A stretch of 64,000 nucleotides of DNA from Plasmodium malariae (taxonomy: Eukaryota; Apicomplexa; Aconoidasida; Haemosporida; Plasmodiidae), in contig NW_021638285.1 of assembly GCF_900090045.1 (NCBI RefSeq), positions 1-64,000 on the forward strand. The letters run 5' to 3'. A program made the translations under genes and the position numbers. Under the pieces are notes generated by a model. The model did not search any database. It was not told where the DNA came from and saw only the letters and a list, made by a program, of their open reading frames with translations. Numbering within the stretch: position 1 is the first letter of the stretch; each line of letters starts with the position of its first letter. Shown one piece after another: positions 1 to 12,711 of this stretch.

Positions 1-3000
1 AATAAATGGTAAATATACAAATTGCCTTAATTATTTACTGTTATGACAATATATAAAGCCTTTATATTTTTTTTTTATGTAAATATAACAGTAGAACTAC
101 GATGGAACAAGACAAATATACATTTAAAAATATGTTATAATTAAAAAATATATATTTAAGTTAAAGAAATATTTAACAATATTATTAATTAATATTATTA
201 AAATAAAACAACTAAAAATGGATTTAATAAGTATTTAATGAAAAAAAGTCATATAAATATTATAGTTCAACTTACAAATATATTATTGCAAAGATATATA
301 TATATATTTGTATACAATATATTCATAAAATATTGTTTTAATATGGATATATTATTAGATAAAATTGTAGTAATAAAATATGCGCTAGAATACATTTACA
401 AAATATTTTTAGAGCTTATATCATTAAATATATCAGAAAATGTATGATAAAATTTTTTAGAAAGAATCTATTAATTAGTCAAATGTAATGTTTTTTGAAA
501 TTATTTTTATTAAAAATTAATTAAAACGTACATGGAATATAAATAATAATAACAAAATTATAATATATTATATGCATTTATAATATTATATATAACGAGT
601 TTTAGACATCATTTGATTAAATGCAATTATTAAAAACTTAGCTGACTAAATATAATTATTTAACTTATATATAGTTTTATTTTTATGTTATAAATATATA
701 TAAATATTCTTTTTGTATATTAATTTAACAACTAGCTCTATTGATTCTTTGCACACAAATATATTTATATATGAATCCAATATTTTCAATAATATAGTGA
801 TAAAAAAATATTAAAACTATAACATGTAATCCGTTATTATACCTTGTTTTTTGAATGTTACATAAATACAAATAGAAAGTGATATATTGAGAAAAAAACC
901 AATTAAATTAAATATTATATTTTAAAAATAAAATTTTTCTTTTTCTAAGATTTTCTGCTATTTGTGTACAATATTTTTTTTATTTCAATTTTTTTTTTTT
1001 TTACTTAACAAGTTTTTTTTTTTTAAATAATTTTATGTTTATTTTTTCACTCAGAAGGCCATTAACAAAAAAATTGATAAATTAAAATGAAATAAATTTT
1101 AAATATATTTTAGCGAAGTTTTCAAAAGAATGATTTCTTATTTTATAAGATAAAAATTAGCATGAAAGTGGAAAAACAAAACTTTAGAAGGAAGAACGAT
1201 TATACTGAATTAATATGAAATATTTTATTCATTTATATATTATTATTTTATTTTCGCTGTACATTTATTTTTGCTACAGATAATAAAAAATTATATTCAT
1301 AATTTATAAAAGTTTTTTATTTAAAATACGATTTTACGAACTTAGAGCTATAAAGTATTAAATGTAAAAATATATATTAAAATTTAAGCGTGAGTAATTA
1401 TTATTTTTAATAATACTGAAATTATATAAATGATAAAAAAAATATAAAAAAAAAAAAGAAAAAAAAAAGCAGCTTGCACTTTTACTTTATGTGAACTTTT
1501 TGTATACATTTATATATAAAAGAATAAAAAGAATAAAAATGATTTATTTTTTATTATTATCTATATTTTAGCATTTGTTTATTATTATAGGAAAAAATTA
1601 TGAAATATTTATCCTTGAAAATATGTAAATAAAAAGAAAAATGCATAATAATGTTTATGGTTAATCAACTAATTATTTATTTGTATTTTACTTTTTTTAT
1701 TAGCTTTATATATTTGTTAATTATAAATTAATTAATTTGGTATTAAAAAAAATAAACATAACGTTTGCATAAGTATATATGTACATTTTTATTTAATAAT
1801 ACCAAAATAAAAGTGAAATAAAATAAAAATTTAAATACTGAATTGGTTGAAAATTTGTAGATTTCTAAAGACAGGAACGAAAATGAACATATTTTTTATC
1901 TTCCTACGATATTAAAATTGAGTAAAATAAAAAATATTGATGTTTGCTAAAAAATTAAATTTAATTTAGCGTTTATATATTCTATAGAAAGTTTAGTATT
2001 CTATGTAAATTTATATTAGAAATAAGCAGAATAATTTGTTTAGTCATTTTGTTTTTGATGCCTTAGACATTTTATGTTCAGCGAAAGTATATCGTTATAA
2101 TATAGTTATATAATATAGTGGCAGATATAGTAATATTCATGTATTTAAATAAATTATAGTATGTTTTAGGATAAATAATAAAAAGTTAGGAAAAAAAGGC
2201 GAAAACCAAATTTTTTAAATATTTTTCTTATAATTATAAAAAAATAACTTCTTTTATATATAACTGAAGGGAAATATTTTATTATTGAAATTATTTTCTA
2301 AAAAAATAATTTGATTAGAAAAATTTTTAATTTGAAACTTCTCTAAGTAACTAATTTCTATAAATTAAGTTAAATATATGTAAAGTTGACGTTTCGTAAG
2401 TAAATATATAAGTACGTGTTACTACTTTATTATTATATTTTACTTCTTTATTTTATTGTCCAATACACAATGTGTACATATATAAGTATATATATATATT
2501 TTAATAAATAATTTCGATGAATTAAAAACGATGAGTAAAATATTATAAGGGAATAAATAAAACTTCGATCTAAATAGAAGTATGAACAGTATATTGAACA
2601 CTTTATTCCGTAGTAAATTTATGATTGCTATAGAAAAGTCTCGAAAAATAAAATTAAGCTTCTCATCATAAAAATTTATTAATTTGTCTTTTTATATGAA
2701 CTTGTCACCTTTACATAATATGATATAATTACACTGTCTATATTTTTGTTTTCCTTTTTGTAAAAAACTTTACTTTTTATAAAGTAAAATACATTCTGAA
2801 ATCATAAAATATATGTTTAATCTTATATTTCCTTCCTAATTAGTAAAACTATAAATCAGGTGAACAAATGAGAATCTTCTTTATATTAGAAAACTGTTAT
2901 ATTATTAGACAATATATAATAAAACTTAAAGCACGAAATGTAACTTTGAAAAAAAAGAAATCATCAAATAATAAATAATGAAATAAAGAAAAGAAAAAAA

Positions 3001-3268
3001 CAGCCGTAAGTTAGTATAAATTAGAGGAAATATTTATCAAAAGAAAAAACAAGAACTAATTAAATTTAAAGTATAACGAAAAACTTAAATCATTATTAAA
3101 ACATTTAATACATAAATTAAGGGATGTCAATAGGAATAAATTTATTAGTAAAAAAAATAAGTTCTACATCAAAATATCTCAAAGAAATTAGGAAACATAT
3201 TTTGAAAATTGCATACTGGACATACTGTGCTATGTAGATAAAAATAAAAAAGACAGAAATTTAATTAA
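1..3268. other. AT-rich non-coding sequence
   Basis: I see no supportable gene here on either strand. The sequence is dominated by A/T homopolymers and short TA runs. An ORF of 69 codons at 238-447 has only low-complexity Ile/Tyr/Asn composition and no family motif, so I treat it as chance. A lysine-codon-rich stretch at about 2930-3110 could belong to the decayed relic that follows at 3269, but it is full of stops. Confidence 0.6.
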
Positions 3269-3478
3269 AATATTTATAATAAAATAAATTTATGCAATAT
3301 ACAAATATTAATTTTTTCACCAATTTTGATGTTATCAATCTTGTTTCTTTGTTTTATAAATCCATTGTATGAAGTTTTAATATTCGCTATTATATATGTT
3401 GTAATGTTTACTTATCATTACATAGACACTCTAAAATATTATCTGATATCAAAAAGTGTTCGTACCACTATATATTAG
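3269..3478 (+). pseudogene. Possible relic of an exported two-TM protein
   Basis: A 69-codon open stretch with no starting Met ends in TAG. It encodes two hydrophobic segments around the residues NPLYE, then a tail (YHYIDTLKYYLISK) that has the hydrophobic-then-basic look of a fam-l C-terminus but no clear residue identity to it. A short open piece upstream (about 3170-3237, KYLKEIRKHILKIAYW) is in a broken context. No start, no intact upstream exon and no PEXEL-like motif are visible. It may be the end of a decayed exported-protein gene, or chance coding potential in AT-rich DNA. Confidence 0.25.
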
Positions 3479-5917
3479 AATAATATTTATCTTCAGAAAT
3501 GTATTTATTAAAGAGTTTTAAAAAATATATTGTATTCTTACTAAAAATATATCTTGGAAAAATATTGAAGAAATATGTAATCTTTGTGAATTCACAATGA
3601 TATACTTACATACTTTAATATGTAATATGGAGATTAATATATATTTTTAAATTTCATTAGTATTAGAATATATTTTTTTCCTATCCATCATATATAGTAT
3701 TTTTTTAAAATGTCTAAATGTTCTTATTTATTACATATATCCGTACGTATATTTTAATAATACTATACTTTATGATATATATATTTACTTAAATACAAGT
3801 TAAATATTTCTATAATAAATATAAATTATTTATATATGATACTTTTCTTAGATTAATATAAATAATTAATTTACAATGTCGTGAATATTTTATTAGGAAT
3901 AAATACAAAAAACATTATTTAGAGAAAAATAAATACTCCAAAAATGACCACCTCAGTTAGTTCTATGCGAATATAGAATATATTTATTAACTAAAATTTT
4001 ATATGTTTACAACTGCTTTATCATTTTGTCCTCAAAACTTATAGCATTAGATATTATGATACGTGTTTGGATTTCTTTATATAAGTATAAATTAGTAATT
4101 TACGACAAACTAAGGGAAAGTAATAGAATAGTTTATGGTTGTTAATGATTAATCATCTAAATACTTTTTAATTATATATAAAATGCATATAAATATATAT
4201 CCTACATATATATGAAAGTATAAAATAAAAAATAATTATCTTATTTTTGTGAAATATTGTAGGATAATATCTATTATGTAGAATATTAAAAATTTCACGT
4301 TTTTATATATACTTTTTTAATTACATAAAATCTATTATTTAATATGATTTTGGTAATATTTATTTATAGATTAATAGAATATAAGTATGCTATTTTATAC
4401 CTACAGTGTTATAAAAAAGTAATATAAAGCATTAAGAATTTTCATTAATTGTGTTATGTGTTATTTTATATATTATATGTTCTTATTTCTTTTCCATTTC
4501 ATGTTATATTTTAAATTACTCTATTTAAAATATTCTTTTTTTATAATTTTTTTTTTTTTAATTACCATATTTACTATTAGTGATTTTATTTGTACATTTA
4601 ATTTTTTTCTTTTTTTTTAAAATCATAAGTTCTATAGAACTTATAAATTTATATTTTTTACAAAATATAAAAGAAAAAGTCTTTTGATACTTGAATATAA
4701 TAAATTATATTTTAGTATATATAAAAATATATTTTTTTAAATTATATATGAATTTTGCTGTTTCATATGTAATAGTATAATCTAATTATATAAAAGAATT
4801 AACGTGGATAGAAAATTTTAAAATATAAAAATAGTATTATTGGATTATACTTTAGAGTAGAATGTTTTATTTAATGTACAAATGTTTTATATATAGTACA
4901 TATATGGCACATGTTAGATTATAATTTGTGTAATAAAAAAAAATTTTGTACTTTTTTTTTTTTTCCTATACTATGATTACTATTACACAGTATGAAGTAA
5001 TTTATGGTCTTTTTAATTATTAAAAAATGTTTAAAATGTATATAATATACAAATATCTAAGATTATTATTAGGATTATTAGCAAGAATTTAATAAATATA
5101 TTTATTATATAGGCTAATATGCCTATTCTCACTGTATATTTTTTATAATTATAAAAAATAACATTTATATCCCTAAAATTTTTTTATTTTGTATTTTATG
5201 AAAAGTATTATTGACAAAAATTTGGGATTGTTCTGTAAATGCACTAGTATATTTATATATATACATATATATATATTTTTTTTTTTTTGGAACATTTATT
5301 AATAAATTAGTTTTACCGAAAATATTTTATCTGTATTTGCTCTTTGTATAAATAACATTATATGATATATATAAAAAATATATTTATATTTATCTTTTCC
5401 TTTTTTTACATTGTATTTATATTTTATTTATGTAATTTTTTACTTTTTTAAAAAACAAAATTTATTTAAATAACATTACAAATAACTATACCCTTTTAAC
5501 ACTAATTTTGTAAGTAAAAGAATTTTATACTTATATAGATATGCTACGAAATTAAATTATTCTAACAAGGGTCACAAAAGAATAATTTATTTTAGTTAAA
5601 ACTTTTACATTTATCCTTTTTATTTGCATATGTTCATATTTTTCTAATGCGCTATAATAACATAGTATTAATTTTTCTTTTTTTTTATTATGCTTCACTT
5701 ATGTGTAGATATATGCTTATAATAAAATATTCTCTATGAGTAATTATATTTATCAAATTATAAATAATAAAAATATTTTATTTTCTTTGTAGATTGACTT
5801 TATATGTTTTTATATAATTAGAAAATTTAAAAACGAACATTATTTACGAATAAATTACTTATTATTATCAGAATATGAGAAAGATACAAATAATATAGGA
5901 CTTTATATATGTTATTT
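3479..5917. other. AT-rich non-coding sequence
   Basis: No gene that I can support. A 28-codon open piece near 4060-4146 (IRVWISLYKYKLVIYDKL...) is slightly protein-like but isolated, and I do not call it. Long T tracts occur near 4550, 4965 and 5278. Confidence 0.55.
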
Positions 5918-6417
5918 ATGAATGGATATTATAATTGGGACAATATGGATGGTAATATTATATGACAATATAATGGTGAATATTAGTTTACTGATAATTA
6001 TAATTTATCTGCTGAAGATAAAAAGAGAGACAGCAGTTGGTTAAATGTTTATGTAGGTCATTTGAAGTGATAAATATATTTTTTTTTTTGAAAAATTCTT
6101 ATGTATGACATTTAGTTCTAAAATTATAATACAGGAAATATAACTTTAGTCCCCAGAAAACAAATTAAAAATATTTAATATGTATGAGTACGTTATTAGC
6201 ATTTAATTTTATAGTATATATATTACCTTTTTTATAGCATATTTCATTAGGGAACTTGTTATAAATATTTGTAACAGAAGTAATAGGAATATTGATTAAT
6301 TCTGAGATGAGAAATATAAATGTATTTTCGTTCGTTACTTTGTTAACTATTTTAATGGATAATTATATAGTAGTAAAATTCTTAATAATACGTTGATGTA
6401 GGAAGAAATGGAATTAA
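5918..6417 (+). pseudogene. Possible decayed exported-protein gene
   Basis: Two short open segments lie close together. Positions 5918-6070 read as a 51-codon frame with aromatic- and charge-rich composition (GYYNWDNMDG, LSAEDKKRDSSWLNVYVGH), broken by a TGA and a TAG. Positions 6265-6417 read as a hydrophobic segment (FSFVTLLTILM) followed by a Cys/Trp/Lys-rich piece (CRKKWN), broken by a TGA. The composition differs from the surrounding low-complexity DNA and resembles Plasmodium exported or Trp-containing proteins. I cannot name a family. The relic status is inference. Confidence 0.3.
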
Positions 6418-8365
6418 AAAATAATTATAACAAATATATTGTTTCTAGAAATAATATTTTTAGGGTGTCTAGTAATGTTATAAATTATAAATAAAAAAAA
6501 AATTTTATGTAACTAATTTAGTTTTGTACCTTAGTTAATATATAAATATATTTTTATAAATAAATGTAAAGAAATATATATTATATTATATGAACAGTTC
6601 TTGTGTCGGTATATTTGTTTTTGTATTTTAATTTATACTTATAAGGTTATTCAACTACCTAAATGCGCACATATATATATGTATATAATATATCTTTTAT
6701 GATTCATAAAAATGTGAAATTTATATTGCCCAATATTAAGAATATTATGTAAATAATTGAAGAAATTATATCTGTAAATCTTAAATATATCTCAGTATTA
6801 TAAAACATATGTGATAGTTTAATTTAATATGTAAAATTATAATTAATATAACTTAACTAGTAGAAATAAATTACATTTTCAATTATTCTTTTGTTTTCTT
6901 TCATGTGATTGTAAAAGAATATTTGTATAACTTTTGTAATAAATTTATTATATTTTAGTTCTAATTTTAATGCATTACTTTGCTTTTCATTTAGTAAGAA
7001 GAGAAACATATATTTTTCTCGGTTGATATGTATTTTTTATTTAAAAGAAAATGTAACAAAATATTTTTATAAAAGTTTTATTATGAGAATTGCATGTTCC
7101 TTGGCTTATCTGATATAAGAATATTTTTCAAAAATTTTTAGTTTTGTTTTTATTGTACAAGTATGAAATTATTAATAGAAATAATATAAATCTGATTTCA
7201 TGAATGAAATATTAATTTAACATAATGAATTTTATAATTCATAAAGTTTTTTTTTTAAATGAGTGGATTAAAGATATTTGTTATTTTTCCTTTTATATTA
7301 CGTAATTTTGGGAGTCAATGCTTCTTGTAAATAAGACTTAAGTATCTTTGATAAAATAAATGGATAAGAACAAATTATATTCATTTTTACCTTTGAAATA
7401 ATTAAAGTATATTATTTTACCAACAGTGTACATATGTTAATACATTTTATATGAATGTACTTTATGCATTCTTTATTATATTTGTATTATATAAATTTCA
7501 AATATATATATTAAGTTAATAATAGAAAATAATAGTCTATAATTTTACAATCTGTTAATTTATGAATAATAGCATAAATTATATATAACGAAGTACTATA
7601 TTCTTCAAAAATTAAATTACAAAACAAAAGATTATACTTCATTTATATTGAAACATATACTTTTTTAGTATATTATTTGGCTTTTTATAAATATGTTCTT
7701 TTAAAAATATATTATAGCTTATAAAAAATGCATACGTTTGCTAGTAACTGTTGCCGAAAATATAGATAAAATAATACAAAAACTATTAAAAAATATTTTT
7801 TTCTCTATTATTACTGCTGTTATTTAGGTATAATAATTAATATTATTTTAGAAATAACGTTTTTTTTCGATAATATAATTTTCATAAAATTTGTATTATT
7901 TATAGGAATACATCCTTGAAATCAGTAATACTTTTTTTTTAAAATATAGAGAAATGTATTATCTATATTCTGTACATTCTAGATTCTATATATAATCAAT
8001 ATTTCGTAATATAAATAAATCATATATTTATTTTGTTATTTTATATTGAAAAGAACTAAAAGTAAAATGTTTAATTATATTACAAAATAAATAATTTATA
8101 TATTTTGAAAAATTATTAATGAATTCATTTTGTATTATATTAATTAAATTTATTGCACTATAAAAAATATTAGAACCAAAAATTTATAATTTATTTTTCT
8201 TTCATTCTTTTATAAATAAATTAAAGTTATGTATATTTTAACATATTTTTACGAAAAAAAAATTAAAAAATAAAATAAATTATAACAGTATCCTCTATAA
8301 TTAAAGGAATATTATGTCATAATTATATTCTTGATAAGTATATTGCAGCTTTAAAGATCTATATC
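6418..8365. other. Upstream flank of the first fam-l gene
   Basis: No gene seen. The last 450 bases carry the block shared upstream of the fam genes (see 7945-7990) and a second shared short stretch with GAATTC near 8119. Confidence 0.5.
7945..7990 (+). promoter_or_regulatory. Conserved upstream block of fam genes
   Basis: The core TATATTCTGTACATTC lies about 400 bases before the fam-l ATG at 8366. Similar cores (TATTCTRTACAYTC) lie 340-425 bases before the other fam-l and fam-m starts, near 11490, 23842, 27570 and 44367. The longer form with a preceding GTTATCTATATTC is nearly the same at 7960 and 44360. A role as a 5' UTR or promoter element is inferred only from this shared position. It could simply be residual duplication identity. 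Confidence 0.35.
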
Positions 8366-9379
8366 ATGGAACAAAATATTAAGACTACACTTTTTATTAA
8401 AATTACTACGTTTATCCTTTTATGTTGGATATGTCATTTTTGTATTTATATAGTATAAAAATATTATTTAGTGATAGTTATATTATTTTCGATTAATTTT
8501 TATTAGTTCTTTATATTTACCATTAGATACTTTATTCTATTATATAACTAATATTTGCATTATTTTATTTATTAGAGTACTCTTAAAAAAACTTTGGATG
8601 AAAAAAAGAATAATCGTAGTATATTACATGCAAGGACTTATCGCTTACTAGCAATATACAAGAAGGATAATGATTCAAGTACTTTATGTTTAAAAGAAGA
8701 AATGTCAATTAATGGTATGCATGAAATAAATGATATAACTAATAATGAGAAGGATGATTTGGGGAAAAAAAAAAGATCAAATGAATGTCCCTCAAAGTGT
8801 GCAGGAGGTTATAAAAGACCTACGAAAAATAAATCTTGTACATTTGAAACAAAAAAATATTCTCATACCGAAAAAAAAATATTCAAAGAACTTGATTATA
8901 CGGATTTTCTTAAAAATAACAAGGCAATCAGTGATAAGATTTACAACAAAATAATACTTAAAAAATTCGGATTGCGAATTTTTTTACCTGTGTTAATCTT
9001 CTTGTTTTTATTAATAATATTTATACTAGAAATATCACTGAATTCTGTAAAACCCAAAAGTACTTTATTGTCTGAATTAGGATTAAACAAGGAATTTTTA
9101 AATCTCTTAAGCGAAGGAGAATGGAAATCATTTTTATCAGTTTTGAAAAATTTAGGAGGGTTTTTAAAACACAGTGTATCTGATTCTGAGGGCACAGCTA
9201 CATGTATTATGTGTGATACAGCAAATAGTGTTAGTGATGCATGCATATTAGGACAATTTTTCCGTATTCTAATATATTTCGTACCTTTCATTATATTAAG
9301 TATTACTGTAATAATAGGAATTATTTATTATCATAAAAAAGTCAACAAATATGAAAAAATTAAATACAGAAAAAGATAA
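8366..9379 (+). CDS. fam-l: Plasmodium exported protein, fam-l type
   Basis: Two exons, 8366-8452 and 8576-9379, give 296 aa. Both junctions are GT..AG and phase 0. Exon 1 (29 codons, starts MEQNIKTTLFIKI) is a hydrophobic signal-like leader ending near WICHF. Exon 2 carries a PEXEL-like R-L-L-A at residues 52-55, the family core FETKKYS at about 119 followed by EKKIFKELDY, a first membrane segment at about 163-184, a variable loop and a second membrane segment at about 260-281. It ends in a basic tail (YYHKKVNKYEKIKYRKR). PEXEL proteins are cut in the ER and exported to the infected red cell. The detailed role of fam-l is unknown, although published structural predictions likened it to RH5. 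The start is fixed by the leader shared with the paralogues at 24267 and 44786. It is followed about 2.4 kb later by a fam-m gene, a pairing seen again downstream. Confidence 0.88.
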
Positions 9380-11828
9380 TATGCATATTAGTAAATACGT
9401 TTATTTATGTAATGAAGTCATTAATATAAAATTATGTCTGTAATATCTTACTTCATACACTTATTAAGCATACATTTAATTGCTTCTGTAGTAGAATTGA
9501 ACATATATATGTTGTATTTTAGGTATATAATAGAATAAACATATTTTCTGAAGTTTTTTTTGAATTTGATCATTTTAATATTTAGTAATTTTCATTTTAA
9601 TTTATTGTTTTGGCATAATTAAATATTTTGATTTTGTATATATATTTTTATTTTTAAATTGATATCTATGAAAAATGGTTGTCTTTGTGTGTTAAAATAA
9701 ATATACTATATCACAATTCATGTAAATCATTTGAATTGTGATAATACATATTTGATATAAAAGGTTTTTTTGTGTTCTTTATATCGTTCTAGTTTAAAAT
9801 GATTATTTTTTCTTGTTATTAAGAAAATGTATAATTAGTTTTAAAATAGCGATAAATAAGTTTTCTTTAGAATTTAACATTAGGAGGACAGTATATTTTC
9901 TTGTAATGATATATATATTTACTTAAAAAAAAATATTTATTTTTTAATATTTGTTTTTTCAGAAATGTATTGTGTAGCATAATTTTAGTACAAATTTTTT
10001 ACAATATTTTTATATTTTTTTATGGTATTCATTTTAGGTCATTAAAATATAATAAAAAAACATAATTATTAAACAAATATAACTTTACACTCCTTAAGAG
10101 TTTATATGTTTCATATCTTTACATTTAAATCAATAGTTAAATTCATTATTTATTATTTTGGTTAATTATTGTGTTAATTCCATTTTGGAAATTTAAATTA
10201 AATTATATTATATTGAAAATTTGTAGGTAAATTAAATATTTATTTTTTTTAATATTCACATGATTAAAAGAATAATATAATGGATTAAAGTTAAGCATAT
10301 ACTAACAGATAATACACATAAATTTTATTTTCCATTGCTTTTTCATAATATTATCATTTTTAATATTTTCCTATTCGTATAAAAAGTCCAATTATCATAA
10401 AGGGTAATGAAAAGATAATTATTTTTTCTACAACAATGTAATAATTTGTATCTATTCTTTATATATATTTTCATTTTTTTATATCTATATTTGTATTAAG
10501 AGTTAATAAATTTTCAAAGGTGCATAAATATATATAGTATTTATAGTATTTATAGACAATTAATAGTTCATTTACATTTATGTAGTCATTATTAATATAA
10601 AATAAAATGAAAATTTTGTTCATTATACGTAATATATAAAAAATATTATTTGTTTTACCAAATAGATTACAATAAAGCTTGTTTTGTATGTTACACTATT
10701 TTTCTTACATTAAGTAAACGAATATAATATCTAAGTATTAGCATGAAAATGTCTTTCTTTTATTTTTATTTATTAAATTTTATTTTTCATAAATTCAAAT
10801 TAAAATATTAGTATAATATTAATATATGCTTAATTCTCACAATTACATACACTTAAAAATGTTTCTTTTATTCACTAAAATTATCAATGCATATTAATTT
10901 TTTTTTTTTTAATATAAAGTATTATTATAATTCGTTAAAATATGTTATTACATGAAAAAAATACGTATACGCGTATATGTAAGGAATAATTCTCTCGTAA
11001 TTTTACGATTTTCTTTTTTTCTAATTGAATTACAATATTCAAAATATAAATAAGGAAAAAAAAAAAAAAAAATGGATAAATTTAAAAATATTTTATTTAC
11101 AATTAAACAGTGACTTAATTATAAAAATTATAATTTACAAAAATAAATGCATAATCATAAGAAATTATTTCTTGGATTTCTTTATGAATATATTTCCTTG
11201 TAAATTAGATATTACATTATAAATTATATTTTTTTAATTATATTTAGAATATCAAAAAAACTGCTTATGAATAATAGGAGAATAAAGCATGGATTATAAT
11301 TAACACAACGCAAAATATTTTCTTTATTTGCTATTTCACGCTTTAATAATTAATATTTATTAAGAATAAAATATAGTTGTCCTAAAATATGATGCTTGTA
11401 AAATTAGTAATAAAAACAGGATTAATTCCTTAGTAGCTTAATAAGCATTTTAATATATAGAGGAGCGTATTATATATATATATATATATATTCTATACAT
11501 TCTCTATTGCTTATAAACTGAATATTTCCATATAATAAAAAATATTTAATAATGCATTAAATAAAAAGTTGAATTATATATATTGTATATTTATGAATGA
11601 ATTCAAATTCTTTTATTTTAATGATACAATTTGTTTTTATATAACATTTAGGTAAAAAATATATAATACATTATTATATATCTTTTTATATGTAGTTGTT
11701 TAATTGTACATTATAGTTGTATATATTTTATTAATATCTTACTAAAAAGCAAAAAGTATTAATAATAAAAAATATTATGTTATTATTTATTCATTAGTTT
11801 GTATTTTATAATATTATAGATATATAAT
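9380..11828. other. Intergenic flank between fam-l and fam-m
   Basis: No gene seen. A block around 9905-9935 (a TA run, then TTTACTTAAAAA) recurs about 510-540 bases after the stops of the genes at 24267 and 27963, so the 3' flanks of the cassettes are related. The upstream block of the next gene is at about 11455-11505. A 65-codon ORF at 11025-11222 is low complexity and rejected. Confidence 0.5.
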
Positions 11829-12711
11829 ATGGAACTAAAAATTAATCCAATCTTATTTATTATAATAACTACTTTTACTTTTTTAAAGAGTATTTTATCT
11901 TTTAACCATGATGGGGTATGATAATATTAGTTATGTTATTGTATTATACTTAATTTCCGTGTTTTTTTTTTTATTAATACAGTTTTTTACAATTAAAATA
12001 TTTGTTAATTTGAATAATAATCTTTTTTTTTAGTTAACGTTTAACAAATTTGTAGGTGAGAATTTTATGAAGTATAGAATATTAGACAAAAGAAATTATC
12101 GATTACTAGCAAAATGTAAAGAGGATAAAGATTCAAATAACATATATTTGAACGAATTTTTTCAAAATAATGATAAAAAAGAAAATAAATTTATAACTAA
12201 TAATAAGAAACGGAATAAAGAAAAAAACACGAAATCCAACAAAAGTTTATTAAATAAAGCTCAGTACTATACAGAAGTTATAGATTACAATAATGGAATA
12301 TTTGATGGAAAACATTTTCACTTTGAAAAAAAATTAATAAGAAAAAAAGATTATGATGCTTTTCTAGAAAAAAAGAGGAGAATTAGAGATATATCTTTAA
12401 AAAAAATAAAATTTAAAAGTTACAGAATTGGAAGTGCCATATTTTTACTTTTCTTCTTGTTGGGAATAGGTTTACCCATATTACAAGGATTTGAACTATT
12501 AAAAAAAGCAGGAGAAGCGATTAAAAAATTACCACATATGGATGATGTGTGGACAGCTATAGAAACATGTTTAGGTCCGGCAAAATATCATTTTTTTTTA
12601 ATAGCATTTAGCACAATTATCATTATATTAGTTGTTATACTTGTAATAGTAATTCCTAAAATTTTAGGAAATAACGAAAAATATAACAGAATTAAAGCGA
12701 TGTATGAGTAA
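11829..12711 (+). CDS. fam-m: Plasmodium exported protein, fam-m type
   Basis: Two exons, 11829-11915 and 12034-12711, give 254 aa, joined in phase 0 at a TTTTTTTTAG acceptor. Exon 1 is a 29-codon hydrophobic leader (starts MELKINPILFIIITTF) whose end, KSILSFNHDG, departs from the usual WICHF-type ending. Exon 2 has R-L-L-A at 52-55, the fam-m core AQYYTEVIDYNNG at about 105, DGKHFHFEKK, a KKDYDAFLEKKRR basic stretch, a first membrane segment at about 160-180 (FLLFFLLGIGLPIL) and a second at about 214-238, then NNEKYNRIKAM. It is predicted to be exported to the host cell through PEXEL processing. Molecular function is unknown. The core motif separates it from fam-l, while leader, PEXEL position and two-TM layout show common descent. 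The fam-m rather than fam-l name is from memory of annotated P. malariae members. Confidence 0.85.

Noticed and set aside
61..139. MEQDKYTFKNML-like start near 102, resembling fam leader starts
   Set aside because: Stops after 12 codons, is not hydrophobic and has no exon 2; the MEQ match is too short.
8941..9291. 116-codon - strand ORF inside the first fam-l gene
   Set aside because: Antisense shadow of the membrane-segment region.
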